Of a stretch of 64,000 nt of DNA, positions 52,637 to 62,037 are shown piece after piece. Source of the stretch: Myxosarcina sp. GI1 (GTDB lineage: Bacteria > Cyanobacteriota > Cyanobacteriia > Cyanobacteriales > Xenococcaceae); contig NZ_JRFE01000025.1 in the NCBI RefSeq assembly GCF_000756305.1, forward strand, positions 56,792-120,791. Reading direction: 5' to 3'. A program made the translations under genes and the position numbers. Each line of letters starts with the position of its first letter. Position 1 is the stretch's first letter. The notes below the pieces were generated by a model, which was not told the DNA's origin, ran no database searches, and was given only the letters and a program-made list of their open reading frames with translations.

Positions 52637-53782
52637 TTAAACAGTAACTTCAGCTAAAATATCTTTTGCTAACTGTTGCAGATATTTTTCTCTTGCCAGC
52701 ATTGCCGAGGTGGGTTTGAGATCGAAAGTAGCAATCATATCTCGCCAGCGGTACATCCAGTCATGTTTGAGCAGAGAATTAGCTACATTTTGACGGCGAA
52801 TTTTATCCAGTCGTTCGGGCTGGCGATCGAGCTCGGCAAGCGCATCTACAATGTCGCGCTCAGAAAGATCGACTCTAACTATGGCATCTTCCCAGTCAAA
52901 ATAACGGGGAAAAGCCTCTCCAGCAGGTGGCATTCCTACCATTACCGTTCCTGCTGCCGCACCTTCAAAAAAACGATAGCCAATTTCTTGAGTCCCTCCA
53001 GTTTCCTGGCTAGAGTTAAATTTAGCGTAGTAAGTAATGTTATAGCGGCTTCTTTTAAACAGACTTATTAACTTAGCCCGATGTTCTTGAGAATGTTCGA
53101 TAAATAGCTGCTGTTTTTTAACCGTGTCGTAGTAGTAAAAAAAGTTGTTTTCCCGTGAATGCCGATATAAAGAAGCATGTATTTGTGGCGATCGCCTGCC
53201 GACATAACAAACATCGATCGCCCTTTGGGGAGGATTTGGATATGGTGAAAATGCCAGAGTGTCTACAGCAGGAGGCACATAGGTTACGGGACGAGCGATA
53301 AGTTTACTCAGTTGCCTGGTTAAGTGAGTAACCCCCAGAAAAATACGATCGAAGTTTTGCCAGGGTTCTTTAAGTAATCGCCAGTTGTTTAAATCTGGCT
53401 GCCACATCTCGGCAATATAACAAGCAGAATAACGACATTTTTCTCGCCAATTGGCGATCGCATCTAGTAAGTGCATTTGCCAGGGGTTATCGAGAACGGC
53501 AAACAAAAGATCGTATTCTCGGTTTAAAGTTAGCTCTTTAGGAAAAGGCGCGATCGCTCCAGCCCAACGATCCGAAACACTCAGATATTTAGTCGTACGA
53601 TAAATTTTTCTCGGTAAAGCAAATTCTCTCACGGGTGCATACAAATCTGCCCCTTCTAGTTCGACCAGCAAATCTTCAAGCTCGTAAATACAGCAGTTAG
53701 CTGCCTGAAAGCGAAAACCGCGAACTGAAACTACTAAAATGCGCGATTTGCGATTGGGATTTAAAGAGAAATTAACCGACAT
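52637..53782 (-). CDS. GT-B glycosyltransferase, group 1-like
   Basis: A 381-aa protein from the ATG at 53782. The N-half is a Rossmann-like acceptor domain (RILVVSVRGFRF, YDLLFAVLDNP). The C-half has VTYVPPAVDTLAF, VCYVGRR and the sugar-nucleotide region QEIGYRFFEGAAAGTVMVGMPP. This is the arrangement of PF13524-type glycosyltransferases. It is transcribed away from the sugar cluster that begins 625 bp away and could act on the same glycan, but this is inference. Confidence 0.78.
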   Translation of the reverse strand: MSVNFSLNPNRKSRILVVSVRGFRFQAANCCIYELEDLLVELEGADLYAPVREFALPRKIYRTTKYLSVSDRWAGAIAPFPKELTLNREYDLLFAVLDNPWQMHLLDAIANWREKCRYSACYIAEMWQPDLNNWRLLKEPWQNFDRIFLGVTHLTRQLSKLIARPVTYVPPAVDTLAFSPYPNPPQRAIDVCYVGRRSPQIHASLYRHSRENNFFYYYDTVKKQQLFIEHSQEHRAKLISLFKRSRYNITYYAKFNSSQETGGTQEIGYRFFEGAAAGTVMVGMPPAGEAFPRYFDWEDAIVRVDLSERDIVDALAELDRQPERLDKIRRQNVANSLLKHDWMYRWRDMIATFDLKPTSAMLAREKYLQQLAKDILAEVTV

Positions 53783-54407
53783 ACTAAGCAAACTCGATCG
53801 AAAAGTGACGACAGCTATTTTAATTTGGCTTTTTCAAAAAAGAAAAAATGATGTTTTTAGTTATACTAATACGCTAACACCTATTTAATTAGCATTAAAT
53901 TATATATAACTTTAGTAAGCAAGCTTTAAAGCGACAGTTTGCAATTGCTAATAAAAAAATATTTCCATCCAAGTCAGAGGACGTATACTATACACTAATC
54001 GTGTTAGCGAATGCTAAAAACATATAAAAAGCAATAAACTCACACTAGTGCCAGTATAAGAGTTGGCACTCTTGCTTCCGCCTACTTCCACTAATTATTA
54101 TAGTAATATTTGACTTTTTTTTGGCAAAGTTAAAACAATTGATAAAAATTCAAGAGGTCGCTTTACATTTTTTTTAAAGTTTGTAAAAAAAATAATTATC
54201 TTTATAGTGCAAAATAGACATTTATTTGTGCTTACATTGTCTCTTTTGACAAGCATTGTATTCGACAAACACAGGCGAATTTGCTTCATTAAATCTTTAA
54301 ATTAGAAACTATCTTTAATAACTACAATATATAAAGTACTGATGAATTTTTGACAATTTGTCAGTAAAATTACTCAAGCTATTAATGCTCCTGAGGGAAG
54401 GAAAATT
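53783..54407. other. AT-rich region between divergent sugar genes
   Basis: A 625-bp divergent region, very AT-rich. It contains an inverted pair of composite motifs: atgtttttag plus cgctaacac at 53851-53880, and their reverse complements at 54001-54023. A 7-bp hairpin agtgcca/tggcact lies at 54047-54070. No convincing gene is present; an open frame on the minus strand at 54098-54289 was rejected. A good SD (gaggga aggaaa) precedes the downstream ATG. Confidence 0.5.
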
Positions 54408-55262
54408 ATGAAAGTAGCTATTCTTGCTGGTGGTTTGGGAACTCGTATTGCTGAAGAAACAGAAAATAAACCCAAACCAATGGTAGAAATTGGCGGTCAG
54501 CCAATTCTGTGGCACATTATGATGCATTACTATCAATATGGTTTTCAAGATTTTTGTATTGCTTTGGGCTATAAAGGTGCGGTAATTAAAAAATACATGG
54601 TAGATTATTGCGCCCTCAACAGTAACCTGACAGTAGGATTGCGTAACGGCAAAGTCAAAACTCATGGCGGTTATCAACTAGATTGGACGGTAGATTTAAT
54701 AGATACGGGAGCGATGACTAATACGGGCGGAAGAATTAAGCGTCTAGCTCCTTATCTGGGCAATGAAACTTTTATGCTGACTTGGGGTGACGGAGTTTCC
54801 GATATTAATCTGCATGAATTGCTGGCTTTCCACCGCGCTCATGGTAAGTTAGCCACCCTAACTGCTGTTCGCCCTCCAGCACGCTTCGGACACCTGGAAC
54901 TTGACGGCGAACAAATCGTCGAATTTTCGGAGAAGCCTCAAACTAAAGAAGGTTGGATTAATGGTGCTTTTTTCGTGCTAGAACCTGAAGTTTTCGACTA
55001 CATCGACGACGATGAAACTCAATGGGAAAAACAACCTCTAGAAAGATTAGCTAGAGATGGTCAATTGATGGCATACAAGCATAATTCTTTCTGGCAATGT
55101 ATGGATACCTTGCGAGACAAAAAACGTTTGGAAGCTTTATGGGCGAGCGGCAAAGCACCTTGGAAAACATGGGAGGATAGCAAATATGAAGGTACTATTA
55201 ACTGGACACAAGGGTTACATCGGCACGATTCTGGTGCCAATGTTGATGGACAGAAAGTATGA
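54408..55262 (+). CDS. rfbF: Glucose-1-phosphate cytidylyltransferase
   Basis: A 284-aa nucleotidyltransferase: the N-terminus MKVAILAGGLGTRIAEET and KPKPMVEIGGQPILWHIM are the RfbF/DdhA signature. It makes CDP-glucose for CDP-3,6-dideoxy- or branched sugars. Usual family length is about 257, ending near WASGKAPWKTW. This protein continues about 25 residues further, overlapping the start of the next gene by 77 nt. Either the stop was lost or the extension is genuine. Confidence 0.9.
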   Translation: MKVAILAGGLGTRIAEETENKPKPMVEIGGQPILWHIMMHYYQYGFQDFCIALGYKGAVIKKYMVDYCALNSNLTVGLRNGKVKTHGGYQLDWTVDLIDTGAMTNTGGRIKRLAPYLGNETFMLTWGDGVSDINLHELLAFHRAHGKLATLTAVRPPARFGHLELDGEQIVEFSEKPQTKEGWINGAFFVLEPEVFDYIDDDETQWEKQPLERLARDGQLMAYKHNSFWQCMDTLRDKKRLEALWASGKAPWKTWEDSKYEGTINWTQGLHRHDSGANVDGQKV

Positions 55263-56229
55263 GGTTGTCGGTTTAGATAGCGACCTTTACGAGCGCAGCA
55301 CTTTTGGTGAGGGAATTAAAGATATTCCCGAATTGAAAAAAGACATTAGAGATATCGAACTTGACGATCTAACAGGGTTTGAAGCGATACTGCATTTAGC
55401 AGGGCTGTCTAACGATCCTTTAGGAAATCTCAATGCCCAATTAACTCACGAAATCAACCATCAAGCTTCGGTAAGATTGGCACAACTAGCAAAACAAGCG
55501 GGTGTTAGCCGCTTTATTTTTTCTTCTTCTTGCAGCAATTATGGTGCGGGTGGCGCAGACTGGCTTGACGAAAATTCTGAGTTTAATCCCGTTACTCCCT
55601 ATGGTGTTTCCAAAGTCAATGTAGAACGAGATGTCAGCCAGCTAGCTGACGATAATTTCAGTCCTACTTTTCTGCGTAATGCAACTGCCTTTGGAGTTTC
55701 GCCTCGACTGCGTTTCGATTTAGTACTCAACAATTTAGTTGCCTGGGCTTTTACTAAAGGTTTGGTATATATTAAGAGCGATGGTACCCCCTGGCGACCG
55801 ATCGTACATATAGAAGACATATCTAGAGCTTTTATTGCTGCTCTTGAAGCACCACGAGAACTGATTCACAATGAAGCTTTTAATGTGGGACGCAATGAAG
55901 ATAATTATCAGATTCGGGAGTTAGCCGAAATTGTTAGAAATACAGTTTCTAACTGCCGTGTAGAATATGCCCCTAATGCAGGACCAGATAAACGCTGTTA
56001 TCGAGTTGACTGTAGCAAAATCGCCGATACTTTAAACTTTCAACCTCAATGGGATGCTCGAAAAGGAGCAGAAGAGCTATATCAAGCGTATAAACGTGTC
56101 GGTTTGAGTTTGGAAGAGTTTGAAGGTTTTAAGTATCAAAGAATCGCACATATTAAATATTTAATTGGTAGTGGTCTACTAGATAACAATTTACGCTGGC
56201 AACACGAAACTTTAACTACGATTGCTTAA
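55186..56229 (+). CDS. Extended SDR NAD-dependent sugar epimerase/reductase
   Basis: A 347-aa extended SDR. NAD-binding motif is TGHKGYIG, active-site Ser in SSSCSNYG, and catalytic Tyr139-x3-Lys143 in PYGVSK. It resembles enzymes found next to RfbF and sugar C-methyltransferases in branched-sugar clusters. It is not the CDP-glucose 4,6-dehydratase RfbG by sequence. It starts inside rfbF (77-nt overlap) and is followed by a long fold-back sequence. Confidence 0.85.
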   Translation: MKVLLTGHKGYIGTILVPMLMDRKYEVVGLDSDLYERSTFGEGIKDIPELKKDIRDIELDDLTGFEAILHLAGLSNDPLGNLNAQLTHEINHQASVRLAQLAKQAGVSRFIFSSSCSNYGAGGADWLDENSEFNPVTPYGVSKVNVERDVSQLADDNFSPTFLRNATAFGVSPRLRFDLVLNNLVAWAFTKGLVYIKSDGTPWRPIVHIEDISRAFIAALEAPRELIHNEAFNVGRNEDNYQIRELAEIVRNTVSNCRVEYAPNAGPDKRCYRVDCSKIADTLNFQPQWDARKGAEELYQAYKRVGLSLEEFEGFKYQRIAHIKYLIGSGLLDNNLRWQHETLTTIA

Positions 56230-56233
56230 ATAC

Positions 56234-56304
56234 AGCCAAGTAGGCTGGTTAAAATATATCTATTTATATCTATTAATTTCAGCCTACTCAAACCGTACCT
56301 GGCT
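56234..56304 (+). terminator. Fold-back hairpin after SDR gene
   Basis: The inner stem gtaggctg/cagcctac (56240-56247, 56280-56287) and outer stem agcca/tggct (56234-56238, 56300-56304) form a composite hairpin in the 101-bp spacer. It is followed by attttat, so weak termination or mRNA end protection is possible inside the sugar operon. Confidence 0.4.
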
Positions 56305-56330
56305 ATTTTATAACTTGTAAACAAAATACT

Positions 56331-57563
56331 ATGAATAGCGATCGCGCTACCTGTCTTTCCTGCGGATATGCAGCATTAGAAAATATTATTTCCTTTGGGT
56401 ATACTCCTCTAGCAGACAATTTACTTACTCAAGAACAACTGAGTTTGCCAGAATATACCGCTCCCCTAGATCTAGCTTTTTGTCCTAACTGTTCGCTGGT
56501 ACAAATTACTGAAATAGTGCCGCCAGAGATTCTGTTCGGGCAAGATTATCCTTATTTCTCTTCTGTTTCCGCCTCTTTGCTAGAGCATTTTGGCAACAGT
56601 GCGCGAAATCTAATTGAAACTAGAAAGTTAGACCATAACAGCTTGGTTGTCGAAGCAGCTAGTAACGATGGCTATATGCTACAAAACTTTAGCGATCGCG
56701 GCATTCGGGTATTGGGGATCGATCCCGCTCCCGAACCAGTAAAAGTGGCTCTGGATAAAGGAATTGATACTCTATGTACTTTTTTTGGTAAAGATTTAGC
56801 ACTCAAACTCAAAACCGAGGGCAAGCAAGCAGATCTATTTTTAGCTAATAATGTTTTGGCTCACGTACCAGACCTTAACGGTTTTGTAGCAGGAATTGCT
56901 ATTTTACTCAAAGATAGTGGCGTAGCAGTAATTGAAGCTCCTTACGTGGTCGATCTAGTTCGGCATTGTGAGTTTGATACTATCTATCACCAGCACTTAT
57001 GCTACTTTTCGGTTACAGCTTTAGACAAATTATTTCGCCGTCATTCACTATATCTCAATCGGATTGAGAGAACTAAAATTCATGGTGGTTCTTTGCGGTT
57101 GTATATCGAACCCAAAGCTGCGATGGAAGATTCGGTTGAGTCTTTACTAGCAGAAGAACAAGAACTAGGAGTCAATCGCCTCGATTACTATCTTAATTTT
57201 GCTGAGATGGTTACGGCATTCAAATATTCTCTACTCGAAATTCTTTGGAACTTTAAAAAACAAGGGAAGAGAATAGTCGGCTACGGTGCTGCTGCCAAGG
57301 CAACTACTATGTTGAGTTATCTGGGAATTAATAAAGTTATTCTCGATTATGTTGTAGATTTAAACAAGTTTAAGCACGGTCGCTATATGGGAGTCAATCA
57401 TTTACCCATTTTTCCGCCGTCCAAACTTTTAGAAGATAAGCCAGATTATGTTTTGATCCTGGCTTGGAATTTTGCCGATGAAATTATCAAACAGCAAGAA
57501 GAGTTTCGTAGCAATGGCGGTAAGTTTATCGTTCCAATTCCTACTCCTAAAATTATTGAATAA
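56331..57563 (+). CDS. Sugar C-methyltransferase-like protein, copy 1
   Basis: A 410-aa three-domain enzyme. The N-terminal zinc site is CLSC (8-11) and CPNC (51-54). The SAM domain has [13 protein letters not shown], and the C-terminal Rossmann-like domain has [13 protein letters not shown]. This is the TcaB9/NovU-type sugar C-3'-methyltransferase layout (PF08421-PF13489-PF08484). The DYPYFS tyrosine and the His of AHVPDLN are kept, but the catalytic YHEH motif reads YHQH (219-222). It would methylate a dideoxy-ketosugar nucleotide. Confidence 0.85.
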   Translation: MNSDRATCLSCGYAALENIISFGYTPLADNLLTQEQLSLPEYTAPLDLAFCPNCSLVQITEIVPPEILFGQDYPYFSSVSASLLEHFGNSARNLIETRKLDHNSLVVEAASNDGYMLQNFSDRGIRVLGIDPAPEPVKVALDKGIDTLCTFFGKDLALKLKTEGKQADLFLANNVLAHVPDLNGFVAGIAILLKDSGVAVIEAPYVVDLVRHCEFDTIYHQHLCYFSVTALDKLFRRHSLYLNRIERTKIHGGSLRLYIEPKAAMEDSVESLLAEEQELGVNRLDYYLNFAEMVTAFKYSLLEILWNFKKQGKRIVGYGAAAKATTMLSYLGINKVILDYVVDLNKFKHGRYMGVNHLPIFPPSKLLEDKPDYVLILAWNFADEIIKQQEEFRSNGGKFIVPIPTPKIIE

Positions 57564-57783
57564 AATTTATAGCGTTTCTCATATTTGTAAGGTACAAATC
57601 TATACTGAGATCAGATCGCTCAAACCCCAGTGTCTGTAAAGAATGAGGTATATCTCATCCAAATGAAAATTGCTGTCCCTTACCAGTTTAAGAACCTCTA
57701 TATATATTTTTGGTAGTCAGGTTTTTCCTGGCTACTCCAAATTAAGATTGTAAGCTTTTATAAATATTCAATTTAATCCCATC
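57564..57783 (+). other. Structured spacer between methyltransferase genes
   Basis: Three successive hairpins are visible in 220 bp: atttgta/tacaaat (57583-57599), atgag/ctcat (57643-57658) and gtagtcagg/cctggctac with a T5 loop (57713-57735). No open frame. It may be a 5' leader with regulatory folding or a decayed repeat element. Confidence 0.4.
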
Positions 57784-59019
57784 ATGGTTCAAAATTCCCT
57801 ACGTCAAGATAACCAAATATCAATATCGACTGCACCAAAGTCGATCGAGCATAGCTGTCCTAACTGCAGTCATTTAGAATTGTCAGTTTTTTACGAAGTT
57901 CGCAACGTTCCCGTTCATAGCTGTTTGATGATGTCCAACAAACAAGAAGCCTCGAACTTTCCCTGCGGCGATGTAGTTTTGGGCTTTTGTAACAATTGCG
58001 GTTTTATTACCAATACGGAGTTTGATTCAAAATGGTCGGCTTACGCGCCTAACTATGAAGATCAACAGAGTTTTTCCCCTACATTTAATAAATTCGCCCA
58101 TAGTTTAGCTAATAAACTCATTGATAAATACGATTTACACCATAAAAATATTGTGGAAATCGGCTGTAGTAAAGGCGATTTTCTGTTGATGCTGTGTGAA
58201 TTAGGCAATAATCGCGGTGTGGGTATAGATCCTAGCGTCGTTCCCAACAGAGTTCAAAGCGACGCGAGCGATCGCGTTACTTTCATTCGAGATTACTATT
58301 CTCAAAAGCACTCCAAATATGTTGGTGATTTTATCTGCTGTCGCCATACTCTAGAACATATCCAACCGACTGCGGAATTTATTAAAACGGTACGTAGCTC
58401 GATAGGCGATCGCCACGAAGTTAATGTAGTCTTTGAAATTCCCAACAATACCAAAGTTTTACAAGATTTAGCCTTTGAGGATATTTATTACGAACACTGT
58501 TCTTATTTTAGTCCTGGTACTTTAGCCCGTTTATTTCGCAACTGTGGATTTGAAGTCAAAGACCTTTACTGCGATTATGGCGATCAGTATTTAATTATTG
58601 AAGCACAACCTACTGATACCCCGTCCGCAACGATCCATCCTGAAGAAGAAACAGTATCTCAAGTAGCGGATGATGTACGCCATTTTACCGAAAATATTAC
58701 GGACAAACTAAACTATTGGAAAGATTATTTGACAGCGGCGCAGCAAAAGCAGGAAAAAGTTGTAGTTTGGGGTTCTGGTTCTAAGTGTGTTTCTTTTTTA
58801 ACTACCTTAAATACGGTAGACAAAATCGAATATGCGGTCGATATCAATCCCCACCGTCACGGTAAGTTTATTCCTGGAGTTGGTAAAGAAATTATGCCTC
58901 CAGAGTTTCTTAAAACCTATCGACCCGATCGCGTTATCATTATGAACTCGATCTATCGTGACGAAATTAGCAAAATGCTGCGAGAAATGGGAGTAGCAAC
59001 CGAAGTAGTATCATTATAA
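57784..59019 (+). CDS. Sugar C-methyltransferase-like protein, copy 2
   Basis: A 411-aa protein with the same plan as copy 1 but strongly diverged. Zinc pairs are CPNC and CNNC, the SAM domain has VEIGCSKGDFLLML, and the C-terminal domain has VVWGSGSKCVSFL. The catalytic YxEH motif is intact (YYEHCSYFS). The presence of two related enzymes suggests two methylation steps or two different sugars. The upstream sequence is a folded spacer. Confidence 0.82.
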   Translation: MVQNSLRQDNQISISTAPKSIEHSCPNCSHLELSVFYEVRNVPVHSCLMMSNKQEASNFPCGDVVLGFCNNCGFITNTEFDSKWSAYAPNYEDQQSFSPTFNKFAHSLANKLIDKYDLHHKNIVEIGCSKGDFLLMLCELGNNRGVGIDPSVVPNRVQSDASDRVTFIRDYYSQKHSKYVGDFICCRHTLEHIQPTAEFIKTVRSSIGDRHEVNVVFEIPNNTKVLQDLAFEDIYYEHCSYFSPGTLARLFRNCGFEVKDLYCDYGDQYLIIEAQPTDTPSATIHPEEETVSQVADDVRHFTENITDKLNYWKDYLTAAQQKQEKVVVWGSGSKCVSFLTTLNTVDKIEYAVDINPHRHGKFIPGVGKEIMPPEFLKTYRPDRVIIMNSIYRDEISKMLREMGVATEVVSL

Positions 59020-59159
59020 ACTTAGGGTGGGTAAACAAAGAGCATTTGTAATGATTGTCGATACCTGAAAGAAATTTGCTTACCTTATAGTTGATGGTCG
59101 GTAAATCAATTCATATCTTAAAGTAAAAACAAAATGAATTCGCGATCTAAATTAAATTT

Positions 59160-60677
59160 GTGAATCGTAGCTTTTGGTATTACTTATTTTTTATTGCCAG
59201 TATCGTCCTAGCGATCGCGGCAACGCTCAATCCTTTTACTTTTGTCGTTCCAGAACAAGTATCTCCTTTATTAATTTTTAAGCAGTTCCGCCATAGCAGC
59301 AGCGTTAAAGACTATTGGCGAAATATTTTATTATTTCTACCTTTTGGCATTAGTTTGGCGGCTATCTTACCAACTACAAAATTTAAATATATAACTACAT
59401 TAATAATTTCAATTATTGCTAGCTGTAGTCTATCTCTATTCGTAGAAACTTTACAGTTTTTTTTGCCTATTCGCGTTTCCAATTTTTCTGATGTAGTAAC
59501 TAATACTATCGGCGGATTTGCAGGAACTTGTTTGTATTGGTGGCGCAGTTCGATTGGTTCTTTTATAGTTGCAATAATAACTAGAAATCGCAATAAACTA
59601 ACGCTTAAATCTTTAATTACTGCTTTTGTCGGTTATTTTTTAGCTATTTGTTTAGCAAGCTATATTTTACTAATTAATGTCAATTTAAGTAACTGGAACG
59701 AAAATTTTCAGTTAATAATTGGTAATGAAGCTACAGGCGATCGCCCCTGGCAAGGCTATATAAAAAATTTTCAAATTAGCGATCGCGCTTTGTCTGCCTC
59801 AGAAATAGAGCGAGTATTTTTAGAGAATAAAATACCTACTGAAAAAGTAAATATTTCTTATACATTCGATCGACAAAAAAAAAGCTATATCTCATCTACA
59901 ATTACTGCTGAGAAATTAGTCTGGCAAAAAAATAATAGCTCCAATAAAAATACATCTACATCTTTAAAAAATAATGCAGTTTTTGTGGGTGGTGAACGAT
60001 GGTTAGTTTCTCAAAATCCAGTTTCTAATTTAACTAATAAACTACGGAGTAGCGATCGATTTACGTTAAGCGCGATTGTAGCAACTAACAATCTACAACA
60101 AATAGGTCCTGCTAGAATTATTTCTGTTTCAGAAAACATTTTTCGTCGCAACCTAACTATCGGACAAGAACGAAGTCACTTAAGTTTTCGTATGCGATCG
60201 CCTCTTACTGGAGAAAATGGTAGCCAACCCGAATTAATAATTCCCAGAGTTTTTAGCAACACAGACTTTCATCATTTATTAATTACTTTTGAGAAAAATA
60301 GACTTGATTTTTATCTCGATCGCCTTGATAACAAATACAGCTTTTTCTTTCAACCAGAAATAAATTTTTTAGCCTACTATCCGTTTACAATTTTAGGTTG
60401 GAAAATTAATGTAGAAAATTTTAATTTAATCAAGTACTATTTAGCTTTTTGTGCAATAGCTTTTATTCCTTTAGGTATAATCGGTGGATTTATTTTATCT
60501 TTAATAGGAAAAAATACAATTATTAAGCTTTTAGCAATTATGATTTTTTGCTTTATACCACCCCTATTTTTAGAACTTTTATACACCGCGATCGCTTCTC
60601 AACCAATTAGAGAATTAAACCTGCTACTAGGAGTAGAAATCTTGTCAATCATTGTCTTGGTAATATCAAAAAGATAA
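59160..60677 (+). CDS. VanZ-like membrane protein with LamG-like insert
   Basis: A 505-aa protein. Residues 1-~175 form a VanZ-like membrane domain with RNILLFLPFGISLAA and ETLQFFLPIRVSNFSDVVTNTIGG. An extracellular part of ~230 residues (~177-400) follows with concanavalin/LamG features (WQGYIKNFQISDRALSASEI, FHHLLITFEKNRLDFYLD). Three more helices close the protein. The start is GTG at 59160, without a clear SD. A glycan-binding membrane protein at the end of a sugar cluster is a reasonable inference. Confidence 0.75.
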   Translation: MNRSFWYYLFFIASIVLAIAATLNPFTFVVPEQVSPLLIFKQFRHSSSVKDYWRNILLFLPFGISLAAILPTTKFKYITTLIISIIASCSLSLFVETLQFFLPIRVSNFSDVVTNTIGGFAGTCLYWWRSSIGSFIVAIITRNRNKLTLKSLITAFVGYFLAICLASYILLINVNLSNWNENFQLIIGNEATGDRPWQGYIKNFQISDRALSASEIERVFLENKIPTEKVNISYTFDRQKKSYISSTITAEKLVWQKNNSSNKNTSTSLKNNAVFVGGERWLVSQNPVSNLTNKLRSSDRFTLSAIVATNNLQQIGPARIISVSENIFRRNLTIGQERSHLSFRMRSPLTGENGSQPELIIPRVFSNTDFHHLLITFEKNRLDFYLDRLDNKYSFFFQPEINFLAYYPFTILGWKINVENFNLIKYYLAFCAIAFIPLGIIGGFILSLIGKNTIIKLLAIMIFCFIPPLFLELLYTAIASQPIRELNLLLGVEILSIIVLVISKR

Positions 60678-60793
60678 ATTATAAGTCAGTAAAGATAGCA
60701 GAGAAAGCTTTTTAGGTAGTGAGTAGGGGAAGCAAAAATTGACAATGGATAATGAAAAATTTTAAATTGTCAATTATCCATTATCCGTTAATA

Positions 60794-60827
<34 letters not shown>

Positions 60828-61937
60828 TCAGAACCCCATTGCTTTAGCAACCGTTTCTAGATCGTGTTTTACGGTTTTAACCTGATTGACGCTATACTCG
60901 ATCGCGCTAGTGGGATCTTTTAAGCCATTTCCAGTTAGAACGCAGACTATCGTAGCGTTTTGGGGGACTCGATCTTTAACCTTGAGTAAGCCAGCTACCG
61001 AAGCCGCGCTTGCAGGTTCGCAAAAGATACCTTCTGCTGAAGCTAATAAACGATAGGCATCTAGAATTTCATCATCGGTTACGGCATTAAATTCACCTTT
61101 GCTGGCATCCCGTACGGCGATCGCTTTTTGCCAGTTAGCGGGGTTACCAATGCGAATAGCTGTAGCAATTGTATCGGGTTGACTTACAGGTTTTCCAGAA
61201 ATTAGTGGCGAAGCCCCAGCAGCTTGAAATCCCATCATTTTAGGCAAGCGATCGCTTTTTTTTGCCTGATGATATTCACAAAAACCCATCCAGTAGGCAG
61301 TGATGTTTCCTGCATTACCTACAGGAATGCAAAGCCAGTCGGGAGCATTACCCAACACATCGATTATTTCAAAAGCTGCGGTTTTTTGCCCTTCCAAACG
61401 ATAGGGATTGACCGAATTGACTAAAGTTACGGGATAATTCTTTGCGAGCGATCGCACTATATCTAAGGCATCGTCAAAATTACCTTCGATGGCAATAACT
61501 TCCGCTCCATAAAGCAAAGCCTGTGCTAGCTTGCCTAAAGCCACATAACCGTCGGGGATAACTACAAATGCAGGCATTCCCGCCCGACGCGCATAGGCTG
61601 CTGCCGCTGCCGAAGTGTTACCCGTACTGGCGCAAACTACCGCTTCTGCTCCCGCCTCTTTAGCTTTGGAAATTGCCATAGTCATGCCTCGGTCTTTGAA
61701 ACTCCCCGTAGGATTAAGACCGTCATATTTAGCGTATACCTTTACGCCGCGACCAATTTGTTCGGAGATCGCAGGAACTGGTATTAAAGGCGTATTTCCT
61801 TCCAATAAAGTTACTACTGGTGTAGTGGCACTTACTGGTAAATAAGGACGATAGGTTTCGATCAAACCCTGCCAGTTGTTAGCCTGGTTAACGGGCTGAT
61901 GATTTGAGGTATTAGCAGAGGGGATACTTAAAGTCAC
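60828..61937 (-). CDS. thrC: Threonine synthase
   Basis: A 369-aa PLP enzyme of fold type II. The Schiff-base lysine is Lys81 in GSFKDRGM, the phosphate-binding loop is [15 protein letters not shown], and [16 protein letters not shown] is conserved. It converts O-phosphohomoserine to threonine. The length is that of the short bacterial class. The downstream spacer (60678-60827) is filled with 7-bp-type repeats. Confidence 0.93.
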   Translation of the reverse strand: MTLSIPSANTSNHQPVNQANNWQGLIETYRPYLPVSATTPVVTLLEGNTPLIPVPAISEQIGRGVKVYAKYDGLNPTGSFKDRGMTMAISKAKEAGAEAVVCASTGNTSAAAAAYARRAGMPAFVVIPDGYVALGKLAQALLYGAEVIAIEGNFDDALDIVRSLAKNYPVTLVNSVNPYRLEGQKTAAFEIIDVLGNAPDWLCIPVGNAGNITAYWMGFCEYHQAKKSDRLPKMMGFQAAGASPLISGKPVSQPDTIATAIRIGNPANWQKAIAVRDASKGEFNAVTDDEILDAYRLLASAEGIFCEPASAASVAGLLKVKDRVPQNATIVCVLTGNGLKDPTSAIEYSVNQVKTVKHDLETVAKAMGF

Positions 61938-62037
61938 GGGTTATTATTCGCTCTTGGAGCGGTTTATCGACAGTTTGGATTGGGTTTCAAGCACTATAAA
62001 TTATAGGCGATAACGCTTAAAACCCATCATAACTGGT

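Noticed and set aside
53851-54023. Second MITE, suggested by the inverted motif pair
   Set aside because: No target-site duplication flanks it and the arms do not form continuous terminal repeats.
54098-54289. Minus-strand frame of 63 codons between the glycosyltransferase gene and rfbF
   Set aside because: AT-driven composition (runs of Lys, Ile, Phe), no SD, no recognisable motif; best explained as chance in AT-rich DNA.
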